Shown piece after piece: positions 1 through 8,723 of a stretch of DNA of 64,000 bases; within the stretch, counting starts at the first letter, position 1, and the number at the start of each line of letters is the position of its first letter. The translations under genes were made by a program, and so were the position numbers. The notes beneath the pieces are model-generated. The model worked only from the letters and a program-made list of their open reading frames with translations, ran no database searches and was not told the origin of the DNA. Source of the DNA: Limosilactobacillus viscerum (GTDB taxonomy: Bacteria; Bacillota; Bacilli; Lactobacillales; Lactobacillaceae); contig NZ_CANDNW010000001.1 of NCBI RefSeq assembly GCF_947387525.1, forward strand, positions 62,001 through 126,000, given 5' to 3'.

Positions 1-210
1 CGTTGCTAATACCTTATCACCCGGCCCTTGCAAAGTGAATAGGATTAAGCAAATGCCGTTTATATCCAAGATGTAAGCGGTTTGTAGAGATGCTTTTAAA
101 AGATTGGCACTAATAAAAGGTTAATTTTTTAAAGTGTTATTTTAGTGGCTTACTGTTAAATGAGAAAACTCTAATTATAGTTCAAATGAATCACGAGAAA
201 TATTTCCACA
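1..210. other. Intergenic stretch with no supported gene
   Basis: No convincing gene was seen between the window edge and the serS terminator. On the minus strand, positions of about 2-115 can be read as a short hydrophobic open frame (residues such as AYILDINGICLILFTLQGPGD). It has an in-frame stop just upstream and no ATG start, so it could be the edge of a membrane-protein remnant or chance. I do not call it a gene. Confidence 0.3.
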
Positions 211-253
211 ACAAAAAAGCTCTCTAACGTCCATAATTGAACGCTAAAGAGCT
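211..253 (-). terminator. Rho-independent terminator of serS
   Basis: Reading the minus strand, a 13-bp stem beginning AGCTCTTTAGCGT, with two G-U pairs, is followed by a run of six T. It lies 20 bp after the serS stop. Its stem and loop-flanking sequence closely resemble the hairpin at 55366-55415. Confidence 0.85.
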
Positions 254-273
254 TCGTTACTCTCAAAATAATT

Positions 274-1572
274 TTACTTATTCCGGAATGGAACGGCGTT
301 TTCCTTGGTGATCTTAGTAACACCGTGCATGTATGGTACCAAGACTTCTGGAATCGTAACTGAACCATCTTCGTTTTGGTAGTTTTCCAAAATAGCGGCA
401 ACCGTCCGACCAACAGCCAGGCCAGAACCGTTCAGGGTATGAACGTACTGAAGCTTGCCGTTTTCGTCACGGTATTGGGTGTGCATCCGCCGTGCTTGGA
501 AGTCCAAGCAGTTCGAGCAAGATGATACTTCCCGGTACTTGTTCTGGGCAGGCATCCACAGTTCAAGGTCATGAGTTTCAGAAGCAGTAAAGCTCATGTC
601 ACTCGTTGTCAATGTGATAACGTGGTATGGCAGGCCCAGCTTCTTCAGAATATTTTCGGCATTAGCCGTCATCTTTTCCAATTCATCCCATGAGTCTTCA
701 GGCTTCGTGTACTTAACCATTTCAACCTTGTTAAATTGGTGCATCCGAATCAAACCACGGGTGTCACGGCCGGCTGCCCCAGCTTCAGAACGGAAGCAAG
801 GCGTTAAGGCAGTAACGTAAACTGGCAATTCTTCAGCAGGGATAACTTCGCCGCGGTAGTAGTTGGTCAATGGAACTTCGGCCGTCGGAATCAAGGTCAT
901 ATCTTCACCGTTAACCTGGTAAACCCCTTCCTTAAACTTTGGGAATTGGCCAGTACCGTACATTGAGTCAGCCTTGACAATGTATGGTGGCAGAACTTCA
1001 GTATAACCATCCTTCATGTGTTCATCTAACATGAAGTTGTAAACGGCCCGTTCAAGTTGGGCACCTAAACCAAGGTAGTAGACAAAACGAGCACCAGATA
1101 CCTTCCGTGCCCGGTCAAAGTCCAAGATCCCCAGGTTTTCACCAACATCCCAGTGGTGCTTTGGTTCAAAGTCAAAGTCACGGATCTTACCAACCTTCCG
1201 TAATTCAACCGAGCCTTCTTCCGTCAAACTAACCGGAACACCTTCATGAGGGACGTTTGGTAAGCGTGACATCTTGTCGTGGAATACTTCATCGTTGGCT
1301 TCAACCTTTTCATCAAGTTCCTTGATTTGGTCACCCAGGTCACGGGTTTCCTTGATAGCTTCGTCGGCGGATTCACCGTTCCGCTTAGCTTCACCAATCT
1401 TCTTAGAAGCTTCATTCCGTTGTGCCTTCAGCGCTTCCGTCTTTTGCAGCAGGTCCCGCCGCTTTTGGTCTAATTCCAAGACTTCATCGATTTCTTCGGC
1501 CTTAATTCCCCGGGTAGCTAACTTTTGCTTAAAGAATTCGGGGTCCTTACGAATCTTCTTAATATCTAACAT
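274..1572 (-). CDS. serS: Serine--tRNA ligase
   Basis: Charges tRNA-Ser with serine in the cytoplasm; class II aminoacyl-tRNA synthetase of 432 residues, normal for bacterial SerRS. The N-terminal ~110 residues form the charged coiled-coil arm that binds the tRNA long variable arm. The catalytic core shows class II motif 2 ([18 protein letters not shown]) and motif 3 near the C-terminus ([20 protein letters not shown]). The ATG is preceded by a strong GGAGGAG site. The gene stands alone behind a T-box leader, so its expression should rise when uncharged tRNA-Ser accumulates. Confidence 0.97.
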   Translation of the reverse strand: MLDIKKIRKDPEFFKQKLATRGIKAEEIDEVLELDQKRRDLLQKTEALKAQRNEASKKIGEAKRNGESADEAIKETRDLGDQIKELDEKVEANDEVFHDKMSRLPNVPHEGVPVSLTEEGSVELRKVGKIRDFDFEPKHHWDVGENLGILDFDRARKVSGARFVYYLGLGAQLERAVYNFMLDEHMKDGYTEVLPPYIVKADSMYGTGQFPKFKEGVYQVNGEDMTLIPTAEVPLTNYYRGEVIPAEELPVYVTALTPCFRSEAGAAGRDTRGLIRMHQFNKVEMVKYTKPEDSWDELEKMTANAENILKKLGLPYHVITLTTSDMSFTASETHDLELWMPAQNKYREVSSCSNCLDFQARRMHTQYRDENGKLQYVHTLNGSGLAVGRTVAAILENYQNEDGSVTIPEVLVPYMHGVTKITKENAVPFRNK

Positions 1573-1584
1573 CGTATCTCCTCC

Positions 1585-1850
1585 TAACGAAAAAGAGCCA
1601 TTTCATCCTCAAAAAATTTTGGGACGAAATGGCTCTTAGTTCCGCGGTACCACCCAAGTTTGACATTAAATGTCACCCTCGTGATGGATAACGGTCATCG
1701 GCCGTGCGGCATTACCCGCCCACTTACTTAACTGCACCGGAGTTTCGGTCAGCTGCTCACACCACCCGCAGCTTCTCTGGATAACCTACTTGAAATGCAT
1801 CCGTGTTTCATATTTCGCCATTATCATATTACATCTATCTCATTTTCGCA
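1585..1850 (-). promoter_or_regulatory. T-box riboswitch (serine) of serS
   Basis: The minus strand carries the T-box core AACTTGGGTGGTACCGCGGA (1660-1641), which binds the acceptor end of uncharged tRNA. It is followed by a terminator hairpin with arms around AAGAGCCATTTCGTCC and GGATGAAATGGCTCTT and a T run (1636-1590). Upstream is a stem I region with an AGAGAAGCTG... GGTGTGAGCAGCT helix. A TCC serine codon in the sequence GAAACTCCGGTG (1741-1739) is the likely specifier. The specifier is my reading of the fold; the T-box itself is clear. Confidence 0.93.
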
Positions 1851-1874
1851 ATCATAAATTAAGACTTTTTAATA

Positions 1875-1920
1875 ATAAAAGAGCGACGTCCCTTGCCCCC
1901 ACTAGGGTTGACGTCGCTCA
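1875..1920 (-). terminator. Terminator of the flavin-reductase/apbE operon
   Basis: Perfect 10-bp stem GAGCGACGTC / GACGTCGCTC with a C/A-rich loop, followed on the minus strand by a T-rich tail. It sits directly after the apbE stop and before the serS T-box leader, so it insulates the two transcripts. Confidence 0.88.
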
Positions 1921-1925
1921 AAAAT

Positions 1926-2849
1926 TTATAGGTTGATATTTTCAATTCGCTCATCATTGTGAATAAAGACCGCACCCCGGTTGCCTGGCTGGTCAGCCCA
2001 ACCAGCAATTGGTCCACCATTGAAGAACAACCGCTTAGCCTCTACTTCACCCAGTACAGATTCATCGGTAAAAACCGTTACACTACTCAAATCAGTATCA
2101 AGCGGGTAGCCTGTCCGCGGGTCAAGTAAGTGGTGGTATCGTTTGCCATCCTTTACCAAGAAGCGTTCATAGATCCCGGAAGTAACCGCCGAGCAAGCCG
2201 GCTGGCGGACAGTTTCCATGTCATGCCCCCGTTTTAATTGAGGATCTTGGACACCAATTATCCATTGCCCGTCAGCCCGCCGTGGCGACTTACCAACAAA
2301 GAGCAGGTTCCCGCCAAGGTTGATAATCCCGGCCGGGACACCCTTTTCCTGCCAAAAGTCGTGGATCCGGTCAGCAATGTAGCCCTTCGCAATTCCACCA
2401 AGGTCAAGTTCCATCCCCGCCTGTTCAAGAAAAACGGTTTGGTTATCATCATCTAAGAGAACCTGGTATGGGTCAGTCAATTTCAACCGGTCCTTGATTG
2501 CTTCAGCAGAAGGCACGTTAGCCCCTTCAAAGCCAATTTTCCATAACTTTACCAGCGGACCAATCAGCGCATTGAAGCCGAAATTTTCCCGGCTATACCG
2601 TACCGCCAGCTTGATTAAGTCATACGTTGACTTGGACACCATTTTGGGCATCCGGCCAGCCGCGTGGTTGACCGACATCACTTCTGAAACAGGACGGTTA
2701 ACCGTCAACCGGTCCTCAAAATTGTCAATCATTTTCATTGACTGACTGAGGAGGGGGAAGTACTGGTCACCATAAATGGTAAGGACAATTCTCGTCCCCA
2801 GCGCCCGGTGGACCATACTATGTTTTTGGGCCATTAAATCACTTGTCAT
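1926..2849 (-). CDS. apbE: FAD:protein FMN transferase (ApbE family), cytosolic form
   Basis: ApbE enzymes take FMN from FAD and attach it covalently to a Ser/Thr in a D-x-x-(S/T)-G-A-(S/T) motif of a partner protein. Family features visible in the 307 residues are LGTRIVLTIYG near the start, GGIAKGYIADRI, INLGGNLLFVG, AVTSGIYERF and HHLLDPRTGYP. The N-terminus (MTSDLMAQKHSMVHRAL) has no signal peptide or lipobox, so the enzyme should act in the cytosol, unlike most ApbE proteins. It is the last gene of the reductase operon, starting 8 nt after a reductase with four target motifs. A second ATG five codons in is an alternative start. Function confident; partner inferred from context. Confidence 0.93.
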   Translation of the reverse strand: MTSDLMAQKHSMVHRALGTRIVLTIYGDQYFPLLSQSMKMIDNFEDRLTVNRPVSEVMSVNHAAGRMPKMVSKSTYDLIKLAVRYSRENFGFNALIGPLVKLWKIGFEGANVPSAEAIKDRLKLTDPYQVLLDDDNQTVFLEQAGMELDLGGIAKGYIADRIHDFWQEKGVPAGIINLGGNLLFVGKSPRRADGQWIIGVQDPQLKRGHDMETVRQPACSAVTSGIYERFLVKDGKRYHHLLDPRTGYPLDTDLSSVTVFTDESVLGEVEAKRLFFNGGPIAGWADQPGNRGAVFIHNDERIENINL

Positions 2850-2857
2850 CAGCGTAA

Positions 2858-4090
2858 TTAATTTTGGGAAGCACCAGTGGTGGCGTCGGCACTTTCGTCG
2901 TCCGCATCAACACTGCCACTTTCAGAAGCACCAGTTGAAGCGTCAGCATCATCGTTGCCGTCTTCAGCAGGGGCTGATGGTGCAGCATTATCATCAGATG
3001 ATGATTGGGAAGCACCAGTAGATGCATCAACGACTGCCGTGGTGTTTCCTTCTTCGTTAGCACCATTGTTAGATGCACCCGTAGTAGCATCTGGCTTGTC
3101 GCCCCAAGCACCATTTTCAAAGAGGTTCAGAATGTATTCAACATTACCAGTGAATTCAATGGTTCCCAGGTAATGACCATCGATATCACGCAGGGCGTAG
3201 TATTGGATCAATGAACGGTGGCCGTGCATCCATAATGGCCGGGTTACAACATCCTTTTCACCATCACGGAAACTGTTAATAATCTTAGTAACGATCGGCA
3301 CAGCCTTTGGTGGGTGACATTCAGTAATTGGTTCATTCAGTGAAGCCACGTTACGAACGTGTTCACGGTTTGGCTTGTCTGAGTACCAAGCAAAGCGGTC
3401 TGAACTATCAACTAAGTCAATTTCAAATGGGATCGTACTGAAAATTTGTTGAACTTCCTTTAGCGTCATCCGGCCAGTTGGGAAGTTGATATAAGCATCA
3501 CTAATCGTTGGGCGTTTGATAGGCATCTTGACTTCCTCCTCATCAATATTTTGGAATACTTGAATGTATTCAACAAAGTTAGTAAAGCACTTTTCAAGGT
3601 TGTCACGCATATCTGCGTTGATCAGGCGGCCATCCTTAGAGAAGACCCGGCTGGCTCCACCAATCAATACTTCATTTCCTGGCAGGAGGTTTGCGTCACA
3701 GTCTGGGGAAATCAAGATCTGCCGCATTTGAACTTGGGAACGAGCAGAAGCCTGGCGACCGTAAGAAACACCGACAACCATTACTGGCTTGTGCTTCAAA
3801 ACTTCAGTATGGTATGACAGCCATTCAATAGCACTCTTCAAAGCAGATGGAATACCGTGGTCATATTCTGGCGTGGAGAAGACAACCCCATCGGCTTCCT
3901 TAACCTTCTGCTTTAACTTCCACACTTCGGTCTGTTCTTCGAGCGGAACATCGACGCTGAAAGCAGGCAACTTGCTAATTTCATAAATTTCAATGTCGGC
4001 CATTTGCTTAAAGTGCTTCTTCATAAAGCGGAGTAAGATCCGGTTGTATGAGAAGTTAGCATTGGTCCCAACTAAAGCTAAAATCTTCAT
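2858..4090 (-). CDS. NADPH-dependent FMN reductase-like protein with PAS-like domain and four flavinylation motifs
   Basis: A 410-residue fusion. Residues 1-190 are a flavodoxin-like NADPH_FMN_red domain (KILALVGTNANFSYNRILL; STPEYDHGIPSALKSAIEWLSY). Residues ~190-325 resemble the PAS-like C-terminal domain of DUF438 proteins (ITECHPPKAVPIVTKIINSF; YYALRDIDGHYLGTIEF). Residues ~330-410 are an acidic, Ser/Gly/Asn-rich tail with four motifs: DATTGAS 334-340, DASTGAS 355-361, DASTGAS 383-389, DATTGAS 402-408. These match the ApbE target pattern with Ser as acceptor, and apbE is the next gene. The start overlaps the upstream stop (TAATG), so translation is probably coupled. I infer a cytosolic reductase carrying up to four covalent FMN groups. 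The substrate is unknown. Confidence 0.88.
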   Translation of the reverse strand: MKILALVGTNANFSYNRILLRFMKKHFKQMADIEIYEISKLPAFSVDVPLEEQTEVWKLKQKVKEADGVVFSTPEYDHGIPSALKSAIEWLSYHTEVLKHKPVMVVGVSYGRQASARSQVQMRQILISPDCDANLLPGNEVLIGGASRVFSKDGRLINADMRDNLEKCFTNFVEYIQVFQNIDEEEVKMPIKRPTISDAYINFPTGRMTLKEVQQIFSTIPFEIDLVDSSDRFAWYSDKPNREHVRNVASLNEPITECHPPKAVPIVTKIINSFRDGEKDVVTRPLWMHGHRSLIQYYALRDIDGHYLGTIEFTGNVEYILNLFENGAWGDKPDATTGASNNGANEEGNTTAVVDASTGASQSSSDDNAAPSAPAEDGNDDADASTGASESGSVDADDESADATTGASQN

Positions 4091-4665
4091 TAGTTATCAG
4101 CTGCCTCCTTCTTTGCAACCATTCCGTTGATGGCTTCAGCGTACGGCTTAAATTCACTAATGCACTTATTCAGGAAACTAATTGTTCCTTCATCAGTAAT
4201 ATTACCGTCTTCATCAATCATGTCCGCTACGTTACTCATAAAGAATTCTTCACCCTGGAAGACGTGCGCATTGACACCTGGTGAGATCAAAATATCCCGT
4301 AATTGAACCTGGGAACGTGATGACCCTTGTTCGTGCGTCGACGCACCGATAATCATTACCGGCTTATTTTCCAATGGGTGCAACTCATATGACAGCCATT
4401 CAATCATGCTCTTCAAAGCAGAGGTAATTGAGTGGTTATATTCTGGACTGGCAATAATTACCGCATCAGCCGCAGCAACCCGGCGGTCAATGTCAGCAAC
4501 TACTTCCGGCGTCTTACCCTTATAGTTTTCGTTAAAAAGTGGAACCTTGCGAATGTCAATCACATCGACATCGTCAGTATCACGAAGGTCCTTCGCGATG
4601 AACTCTAACAGCATTCGATTATAAGAATGGTTCGCATTGGATCCTGCAATTGCAGCAATCTTCAA
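4090..4665 (-). CDS. NADPH-dependent FMN reductase family protein
   Basis: Flavodoxin-like reductase of 191 residues, probably moving electrons from NAD(P)H through bound FMN to an unknown acceptor. It shows the FMN phosphate-binding loop IAGSNANHSYNRMLLE and the family motif SPEYNHSITSALKSMIEWLSY. It is homologous to the N-terminal domain of the next gene, so the pair arose by duplication. I start it at TTG (4665), preceded by AAGGAAG at good spacing; an upstream ATG would add 13 residues before the conserved beta-strand. First gene of the reductase-reductase-apbE operon. Confidence 0.9.
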   Translation of the reverse strand: MKIAAIAGSNANHSYNRMLLEFIAKDLRDTDDVDVIDIRKVPLFNENYKGKTPEVVADIDRRVAAADAVIIASPEYNHSITSALKSMIEWLSYELHPLENKPVMIIGASTHEQGSSRSQVQLRDILISPGVNAHVFQGEEFFMSNVADMIDEDGNITDEGTISFLNKCISEFKPYAEAINGMVAKKEAADN

Positions 4666-4887
4666 ACTTGTCACTTCCTTATAACTATTTATGCAACATT
4701 TCACACAGTTATTTTACTATATTTTTGGCCTTAACGACACTGAATGACGACAATTATTAGTAATCTCTCTACTTATTAGATGATTTTCAACGATTTGATT
4801 ATAAAAGTCCTCTTATCGCAACAATCAATTAATAAGCTTAGATGTGCTAAAATGAAGGGACATTACTAATTTGAACGGAGAAAAACG

Positions 4888-6279
4888 ATGGCAAAAGAAA
4901 AAGTAACAGCAGGTGTTGAAGTAAAGATTGGTGATCGTTTTCCATTGACCATCCGGCGGCTCGGGGTAAATGGCCATGGGATCGGCTATTACAAGCATAA
5001 GGTTTGTTTTGTACCCGGCGCCCTTCCTGGGGAAGTAGTGGTGGCCGAAGTTATCCGGATTCACCCCCGCTTTCTGGAGGCTAAAATCCACCGGATCCGC
5101 AAGCGCAGCAAGCACCGGGTAACACCCAAGGACAGTTATGCCGATATTGCCGGTGGTTTTGAACTAGAAGACCTGGCCTACCCACAACAATTAGCCTTTA
5201 AGCGCCAAGTAGTTATTGATAGTCTCGAAAAGTTTAAGCCCTATGGCTATCGCAATTATGAGGTTTGGAAAACAATTGCCGCTCCTGAAGAGTACCATTA
5301 CCGCAACAAGGCGCAATTCCAGGTACGGATGGTTGATGGCCACGTGGCTGCTGGCCTGTATAAGCCAAATAGTCATGACCTTGTTGACATGCAAGAGTGT
5401 GCCGTCCAAATGCCACGGACGATGAAGGTTGTCCGCACCGTCGTCAAGCTAATCGAAGAACTGAAGATCCCGGTCTACGAAGAAGAGCATAACAGTGGGA
5501 TTATCAAAACGATCGTGGTTCGGGAATCGTGGACAACTGGCGAACTCCAGCTAACCTTTATTACCAACACACCAAAACTGATCCACAAGCGGCAATTATT
5601 GGCGGGAATCGCCGAGCAGCTCCCCGAAGTGGTATCGGTCATGCAAAACGTCAACGCTGGCGACACCCCACTAGTTTGGGGCGACCAGATGATCCACCTT
5701 GCTGGTAAGGAGACGATCAGTGAAAGTTTGATGGGCCTCGACTTCGAGCTCTCCGCCCGGTCGTTCTTACAACTAAATCCAGAGCAAACCGAAGTCCTTT
5801 ACGAACAAGCAGCCGATGCGCTTGAACTTGACAAGGGTGATACCTTAATTGATGCCTATGCAGGGATTGGGACAATTGGTCTTTCACTCGCGCCACGGGT
5901 AAAGGAAGTTCGCGGGATGGAAATCATTCCCGAGGCAGTCGCTGACGCCAACACTAATGCCAAGTTAAACGGGATTGATAATGCTCATTATGAAGTTGGT
6001 AAGGCCGAAGAATTAATGCCAAAGTGGCTCGATGAAGGGCTCACCTTTGACGCACTGGTTGTTGACCCACCGCGCGCCGGATTGGATGACGAATTAATTA
6101 AGCAGATTTTAAAAGTTAAGCCCCGCAAGTTTGCGTACGTCTCTTGTGGGATGGCTTCACTAGCCCGGAACCTCCGGCGGTTGACTAGTGTTTACCATGT
6201 TGACTATATTCAGCCAATCGACATGATGCCCCAAACGGCTCGGTGTGAAGCAGTTGTCAAGCTATCGTTACGGCGTTAA
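4888..6279 (+). CDS. rlmCD: 23S rRNA (uracil-C5)-methyltransferase RlmCD
   Basis: SAM-dependent m5U methyltransferase of the RumA/RlmD type acting on 23S rRNA, 463 residues. It has an N-terminal TRAM domain (residues ~12-70), SAM motif I (DAYAGIGTIGLSLA) and the catalytic VDPPRAGLD and YVSCGMASLARNL segments, with the nucleophilic Cys in SCG. The four cysteines that bind a [4Fe-4S] cluster in the E. coli enzyme are missing: the segment that normally reads C-G-G-C reads ADIAGGFELEDLAYPQQ. ATG follows ACGGAG. Transcribed away from the flavin operon. Confidence 0.93.
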   Translation: MAKEKVTAGVEVKIGDRFPLTIRRLGVNGHGIGYYKHKVCFVPGALPGEVVVAEVIRIHPRFLEAKIHRIRKRSKHRVTPKDSYADIAGGFELEDLAYPQQLAFKRQVVIDSLEKFKPYGYRNYEVWKTIAAPEEYHYRNKAQFQVRMVDGHVAAGLYKPNSHDLVDMQECAVQMPRTMKVVRTVVKLIEELKIPVYEEEHNSGIIKTIVVRESWTTGELQLTFITNTPKLIHKRQLLAGIAEQLPEVVSVMQNVNAGDTPLVWGDQMIHLAGKETISESLMGLDFELSARSFLQLNPEQTEVLYEQAADALELDKGDTLIDAYAGIGTIGLSLAPRVKEVRGMEIIPEAVADANTNAKLNGIDNAHYEVGKAEELMPKWLDEGLTFDALVVDPPRAGLDDELIKQILKVKPRKFAYVSCGMASLARNLRRLTSVYHVDYIQPIDMMPQTARCEAVVKLSLRR

Positions 6280-6341
6280 GTTCGTGTGGACTAGCCGAAT
6301 GTGTTATCATTAATATCTATAGAAAGAAGTGGAAAAGAGAT

Positions 6342-6746
6342 ATGCAAAACCCATTTGGTAATAACAATAACAACGACCAAAACCCGTTCAACTTAAATAA
6401 TCTCCCCCTACCACCGAATTACGCTAAGATTGTTAATGACCAGGGTGACATCCGCATTTCCAAGGTTGGCGTTTCATGGACAACGCTGTGGTTTGGGCCA
6501 TTGCCAGCCCTCTTCCGTGGTGATTATTACAACTTTATCTTAATGATCGTCCTCGATCTTGATTACGTCCTCGTTGCCATGTTTTTCGGGTGGAACTGGC
6601 TACTAGAATTCCCGTGGCCATCACTTGTGTTCGCGGTTTTCTATAACATGATGTACTTCCGGCACTCATTTAATAAGGGGTACCGGCCAGCCGATGAGCG
6701 ATCAAAACAAATTTTAATCAACGCCCGTTACTGGAAAGAAAAATAA
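6342..6746 (+). CDS. Small membrane protein, DUF2628-like
   Basis: A 134-residue protein of unknown function. An Asn/Pro-rich N-terminus (residues 1-25) is followed by a short soluble stretch and hydrophobic segments around residues 47-95 with many Trp/Phe, then a basic tail. The arrangement (FGPLPALFRGDYY, then two helices, then a FN.GY motif) resembles DUF2628 membrane proteins. It starts 62 bp after rlmCD with its own AGAAAGAAGTGG ribosome site. No function can be assigned. Confidence 0.75.
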   Translation: MQNPFGNNNNNDQNPFNLNNLPLPPNYAKIVNDQGDIRISKVGVSWTTLWFGPLPALFRGDYYNFILMIVLDLDYVLVAMFFGWNWLLEFPWPSLVFAVFYNMMYFRHSFNKGYRPADERSKQILINARYWKEK

Positions 6747-6757
6747 TTTCCCGGGTA

Positions 6758-6790
6758 ATAAAGAGCTGTGTCATAGCTCTTTTTTTATTT
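6758..6790 (+). terminator. Terminator after the DUF2628-like gene
   Basis: AAGAGCT / AGCTCTT stem followed by a run of T at 6781-6786. It separates this gene from the AEC transporter promoter. Confidence 0.8.
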
Positions 6791-6838
6791 GACAAGCAGT
6801 TGTAAATACAACTATTATTAGCAATTGTATTTACAACT
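6789..6838 (+). promoter_or_regulatory. Promoter with two MarR-type operators
   Basis: TTGACA (6789-6794) and TATTAT (6813-6818) are 18 bp apart. A perfect palindrome AGTTGTA-AA-TACAACT (6798-6813) fills the spacer. A second near-copy AATTGTA-TT-TACAACT (6823-6838) lies 25 bp on, just before the ribosome site. The placement predicts repression, most likely by the MarR protein encoded two genes downstream; that pairing is inference. Confidence 0.8.
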
Positions 6839-6857
6839 ATTTATTAGGAGGAATTTA

Positions 6858-7793
6858 ATGTATTTCTTCATTTCACTTAAACAAATTGCAATTATGTTTA
6901 TCCTCATGGGAATTGGCTTTCTGTGTCGCTACACCAACCTAATGCACAATCAAACCAACAAGGAACTTACTAAGATCCTCCTGTATGTTGTTTCACCATG
7001 TATTATTATCAATTCATTCCTCCAGCCAGCCACAAGCGCCCTACTAGCTGGTTTCTTCTGGGGGATAGTTGCTACCGCCGTCGTCTTTTCTGTCTCTATC
7101 ATAGTTGCTAAATTAATCTTCAGCTTGCCAGTATTTAAAAACAACCCCCAAGTTAACGCAATGAAGTTTGCTGCAACGTATAGCAACGGTGGCTTTATGG
7201 GGATCCCACTAGTCCAAGCAATGATGGGGACCGCCGGCACCTTTTATTCCGTCCCCTACTTAGTGGTCTATAATATTTTTCTGTGGAGTCACGGGGTCGG
7301 CATCTTTGAACAAGGAAAAAAGCAGGTATTTATCGATCAAGTTCGAACAATTATCTTCAACCCTAACATCATTGCCACATTTATTGGCTTTATTATTTTT
7401 ATCGTTCATATTCCCCTAACTGAAATAATCACACAACCAATTAAAGATATTGTGGATGTCAACACCCCGCTAAGTATGATCGTTATTGGTGCCAACCTTG
7501 GTGGGCTCGGCAAGGAAATGGTAAAAGATAAGAAGATATGGTTTATCTGCCTGCTTCGCAACATTGTCTTCCCAGCAATGATTCTTCTCATCTTACGGCT
7601 ATTGCCACTAACCCAAACTGCTTACCTCGCAATCGTAATTATGGCCTCCTGCCCAATTGCCGGCCTAATTGTCATGCTTAGCCTAATGAATAACCATTCA
7701 CTTGAATTTCCATCCCAGGCCTTATGCTTGTCAACACTGCTTTCCGTTATTACTTTGCCATTAGTAATAATGCTTGCATCCATGCTCATTTAA
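6858..7793 (+). CDS. AEC family transporter
   Basis: Ten-helix integral membrane protein of 311 residues in the auxin efflux carrier/malate permease family. It has typical family sequence such as FAATYSNGGFMGIPLVQAMMG, and PLSMIVIGANLGG in the second repeat. Substrates in lactic acid bacteria are usually organic acids, but the sequence does not show which. I start at the ATG after TAGGAGGAA (6858) and not at an upstream frame start inside the operator. Probably co-transcribed with the following marR gene. Confidence 0.88.
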   Translation: MYFFISLKQIAIMFILMGIGFLCRYTNLMHNQTNKELTKILLYVVSPCIIINSFLQPATSALLAGFFWGIVATAVVFSVSIIVAKLIFSLPVFKNNPQVNAMKFAATYSNGGFMGIPLVQAMMGTAGTFYSVPYLVVYNIFLWSHGVGIFEQGKKQVFIDQVRTIIFNPNIIATFIGFIIFIVHIPLTEIITQPIKDIVDVNTPLSMIVIGANLGGLGKEMVKDKKIWFICLLRNIVFPAMILLILRLLPLTQTAYLAIVIMASCPIAGLIVMLSLMNNHSLEFPSQALCLSTLLSVITLPLVIMLASMLI

Positions 7794-7833
7794 CCCTAAA
7801 GTAAAGATAACTATTTAATTGGGCGGGGTAACA

Positions 7834-8250
7834 ATGACAGAAAAGCAGCTTGCAAATAAAATCTACCGGCTAGGACACATCGAACGGGTACTAATTGACC
7901 GAGAATTAGCACCAGTCGGGTTAAGAATGAACCATGCCCGTGTACTGCATTATATTGACCAGCATCCTGGTTGCCACCAAAAAGAAGTTGCTGATTACCT
8001 TGACTACCAACCGGCCAGCTTAACTAACCTAATCAACTTTCTTGAAAAACGAGCAATGCTAGTCCGCAAAACTGACCCGCAAAACGGTCGCCAAAAACAG
8101 CTATTCCTTTGCCAAAAAGGGAAAGAGGTAACAGCGAAAACGGATAAGATTTTTAATAACCTAAATGAACTAATTGGTGACCTTGATCCGCAACTTGAAC
8201 ACACATTAGACAAGAAGATTAAGTATTTAGAGGAATTAATTCGTAAATAA
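7834..8250 (+). CDS. MarR family transcriptional regulator
   Basis: Winged-helix repressor of 138 residues: dimerisation helices at both ends, recognition helix around KEVADYLDYQPASLTNLINFLEKRAML, and wing TDPQNGRQKQLFLC. It lies downstream of the AEC transporter, whose promoter contains two palindromic operators, so autogenous repression with an acid or phenolic ligand is plausible. The ATG at 7834 is chosen over an in-frame TTG at 7819. Confidence 0.88.
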   Translation: MTEKQLANKIYRLGHIERVLIDRELAPVGLRMNHARVLHYIDQHPGCHQKEVADYLDYQPASLTNLINFLEKRAMLVRKTDPQNGRQKQLFLCQKGKEVTAKTDKIFNNLNELIGDLDPQLEHTLDKKIKYLEELIRK

Positions 8251-8318
8251 AGGGATAAACTAGGACTGACGTTGGTGCGAAAGAAGCTTGTTTCCCATTA
8301 ATACATCACGATAAAGCA
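8251..8318. repeat. Possible truncated copy of an intergenic repeat
   Basis: The + strand at 8262-8278 contains AGGACTGACGTTGGTGC. The same 17-mer with two changes occurs in the minus strand of the structured element at 29221-29305. The rest of the interval has no recognised signal. Confidence 0.35.
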
Positions 8319-8368
8319 GGGAGTGTAGAGACAAAGCTGCAATTGGCTTTGCCTCCACACTCCTTTTT
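8319..8368. terminator. Bidirectional terminator between marR and SMR gene
   Basis: Long imperfect hairpin with arms GGAGTGT...ACAAAGC and GCTTTG...ACACTCC, flanked by T-rich sequence on the + side. It lies between two convergent genes. Confidence 0.78.
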
Positions 8369-8381
8369 AATACCACCGTAC

Positions 8382-8702
8382 TTAGTGGCCAGCGGTAATC
8401 TTAATTCCAATAATCCCGACCAGCAACATCACCGTAAAGATCCCCGTACTAAGGGAAAGGTGCTCTTGGAAGCATAAAACGCCGACAAGGATTGCGCCAA
8501 CTGCACCAATCCCCGTCCACACTGGGTATGCAAGACTAAGTGGTAAGTGCTTAGTGGCAATAATTAAGCCCGCAAAACTCAAAATCATCCCCACCACCGT
8601 CAAAATTGAGTAGTAAATATTGGAAAAGCCATTGCTCAACTTCATCATCGTTGACCAAAAGGCTTCAAAAATCCCCGCAATAATAAGAAAAAGCCATGCC
8701 AT
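8382..8702 (-). CDS. SMR family exporter, SugE/Gdx type
   Basis: Four-helix small multidrug resistance protein, 106 residues. It keeps the essential membrane Glu of helix 1 (AGIFEAFW) and the helix-3 segment LAYPVWTGIGAVGA, close to the AYAVWTGIG signature of SugE/Gdx guanidinium exporters. The substrate is therefore probably guanidinium or a related cation. The real start is the ATG after AAGGAGGAA; a longer upstream frame is not supported. No guanidine riboswitch was recognised upstream. Confidence 0.85.
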   Translation of the reverse strand: MAWLFLIIAGIFEAFWSTMMKLSNGFSNIYYSILTVVGMILSFAGLIIATKHLPLSLAYPVWTGIGAVGAILVGVLCFQEHLSLSTGIFTVMLLVGIIGIKITAGH

Positions 8703-8723
8703 TTTATCATTCCTCCTTAAAAT

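Noticed and set aside
2839-3120. A 93-codon minus-strand frame over the flavinylation tail
   Set aside because: It is an alternate reading of the repetitive tail of the reductase, low in complexity, with no ribosome site.
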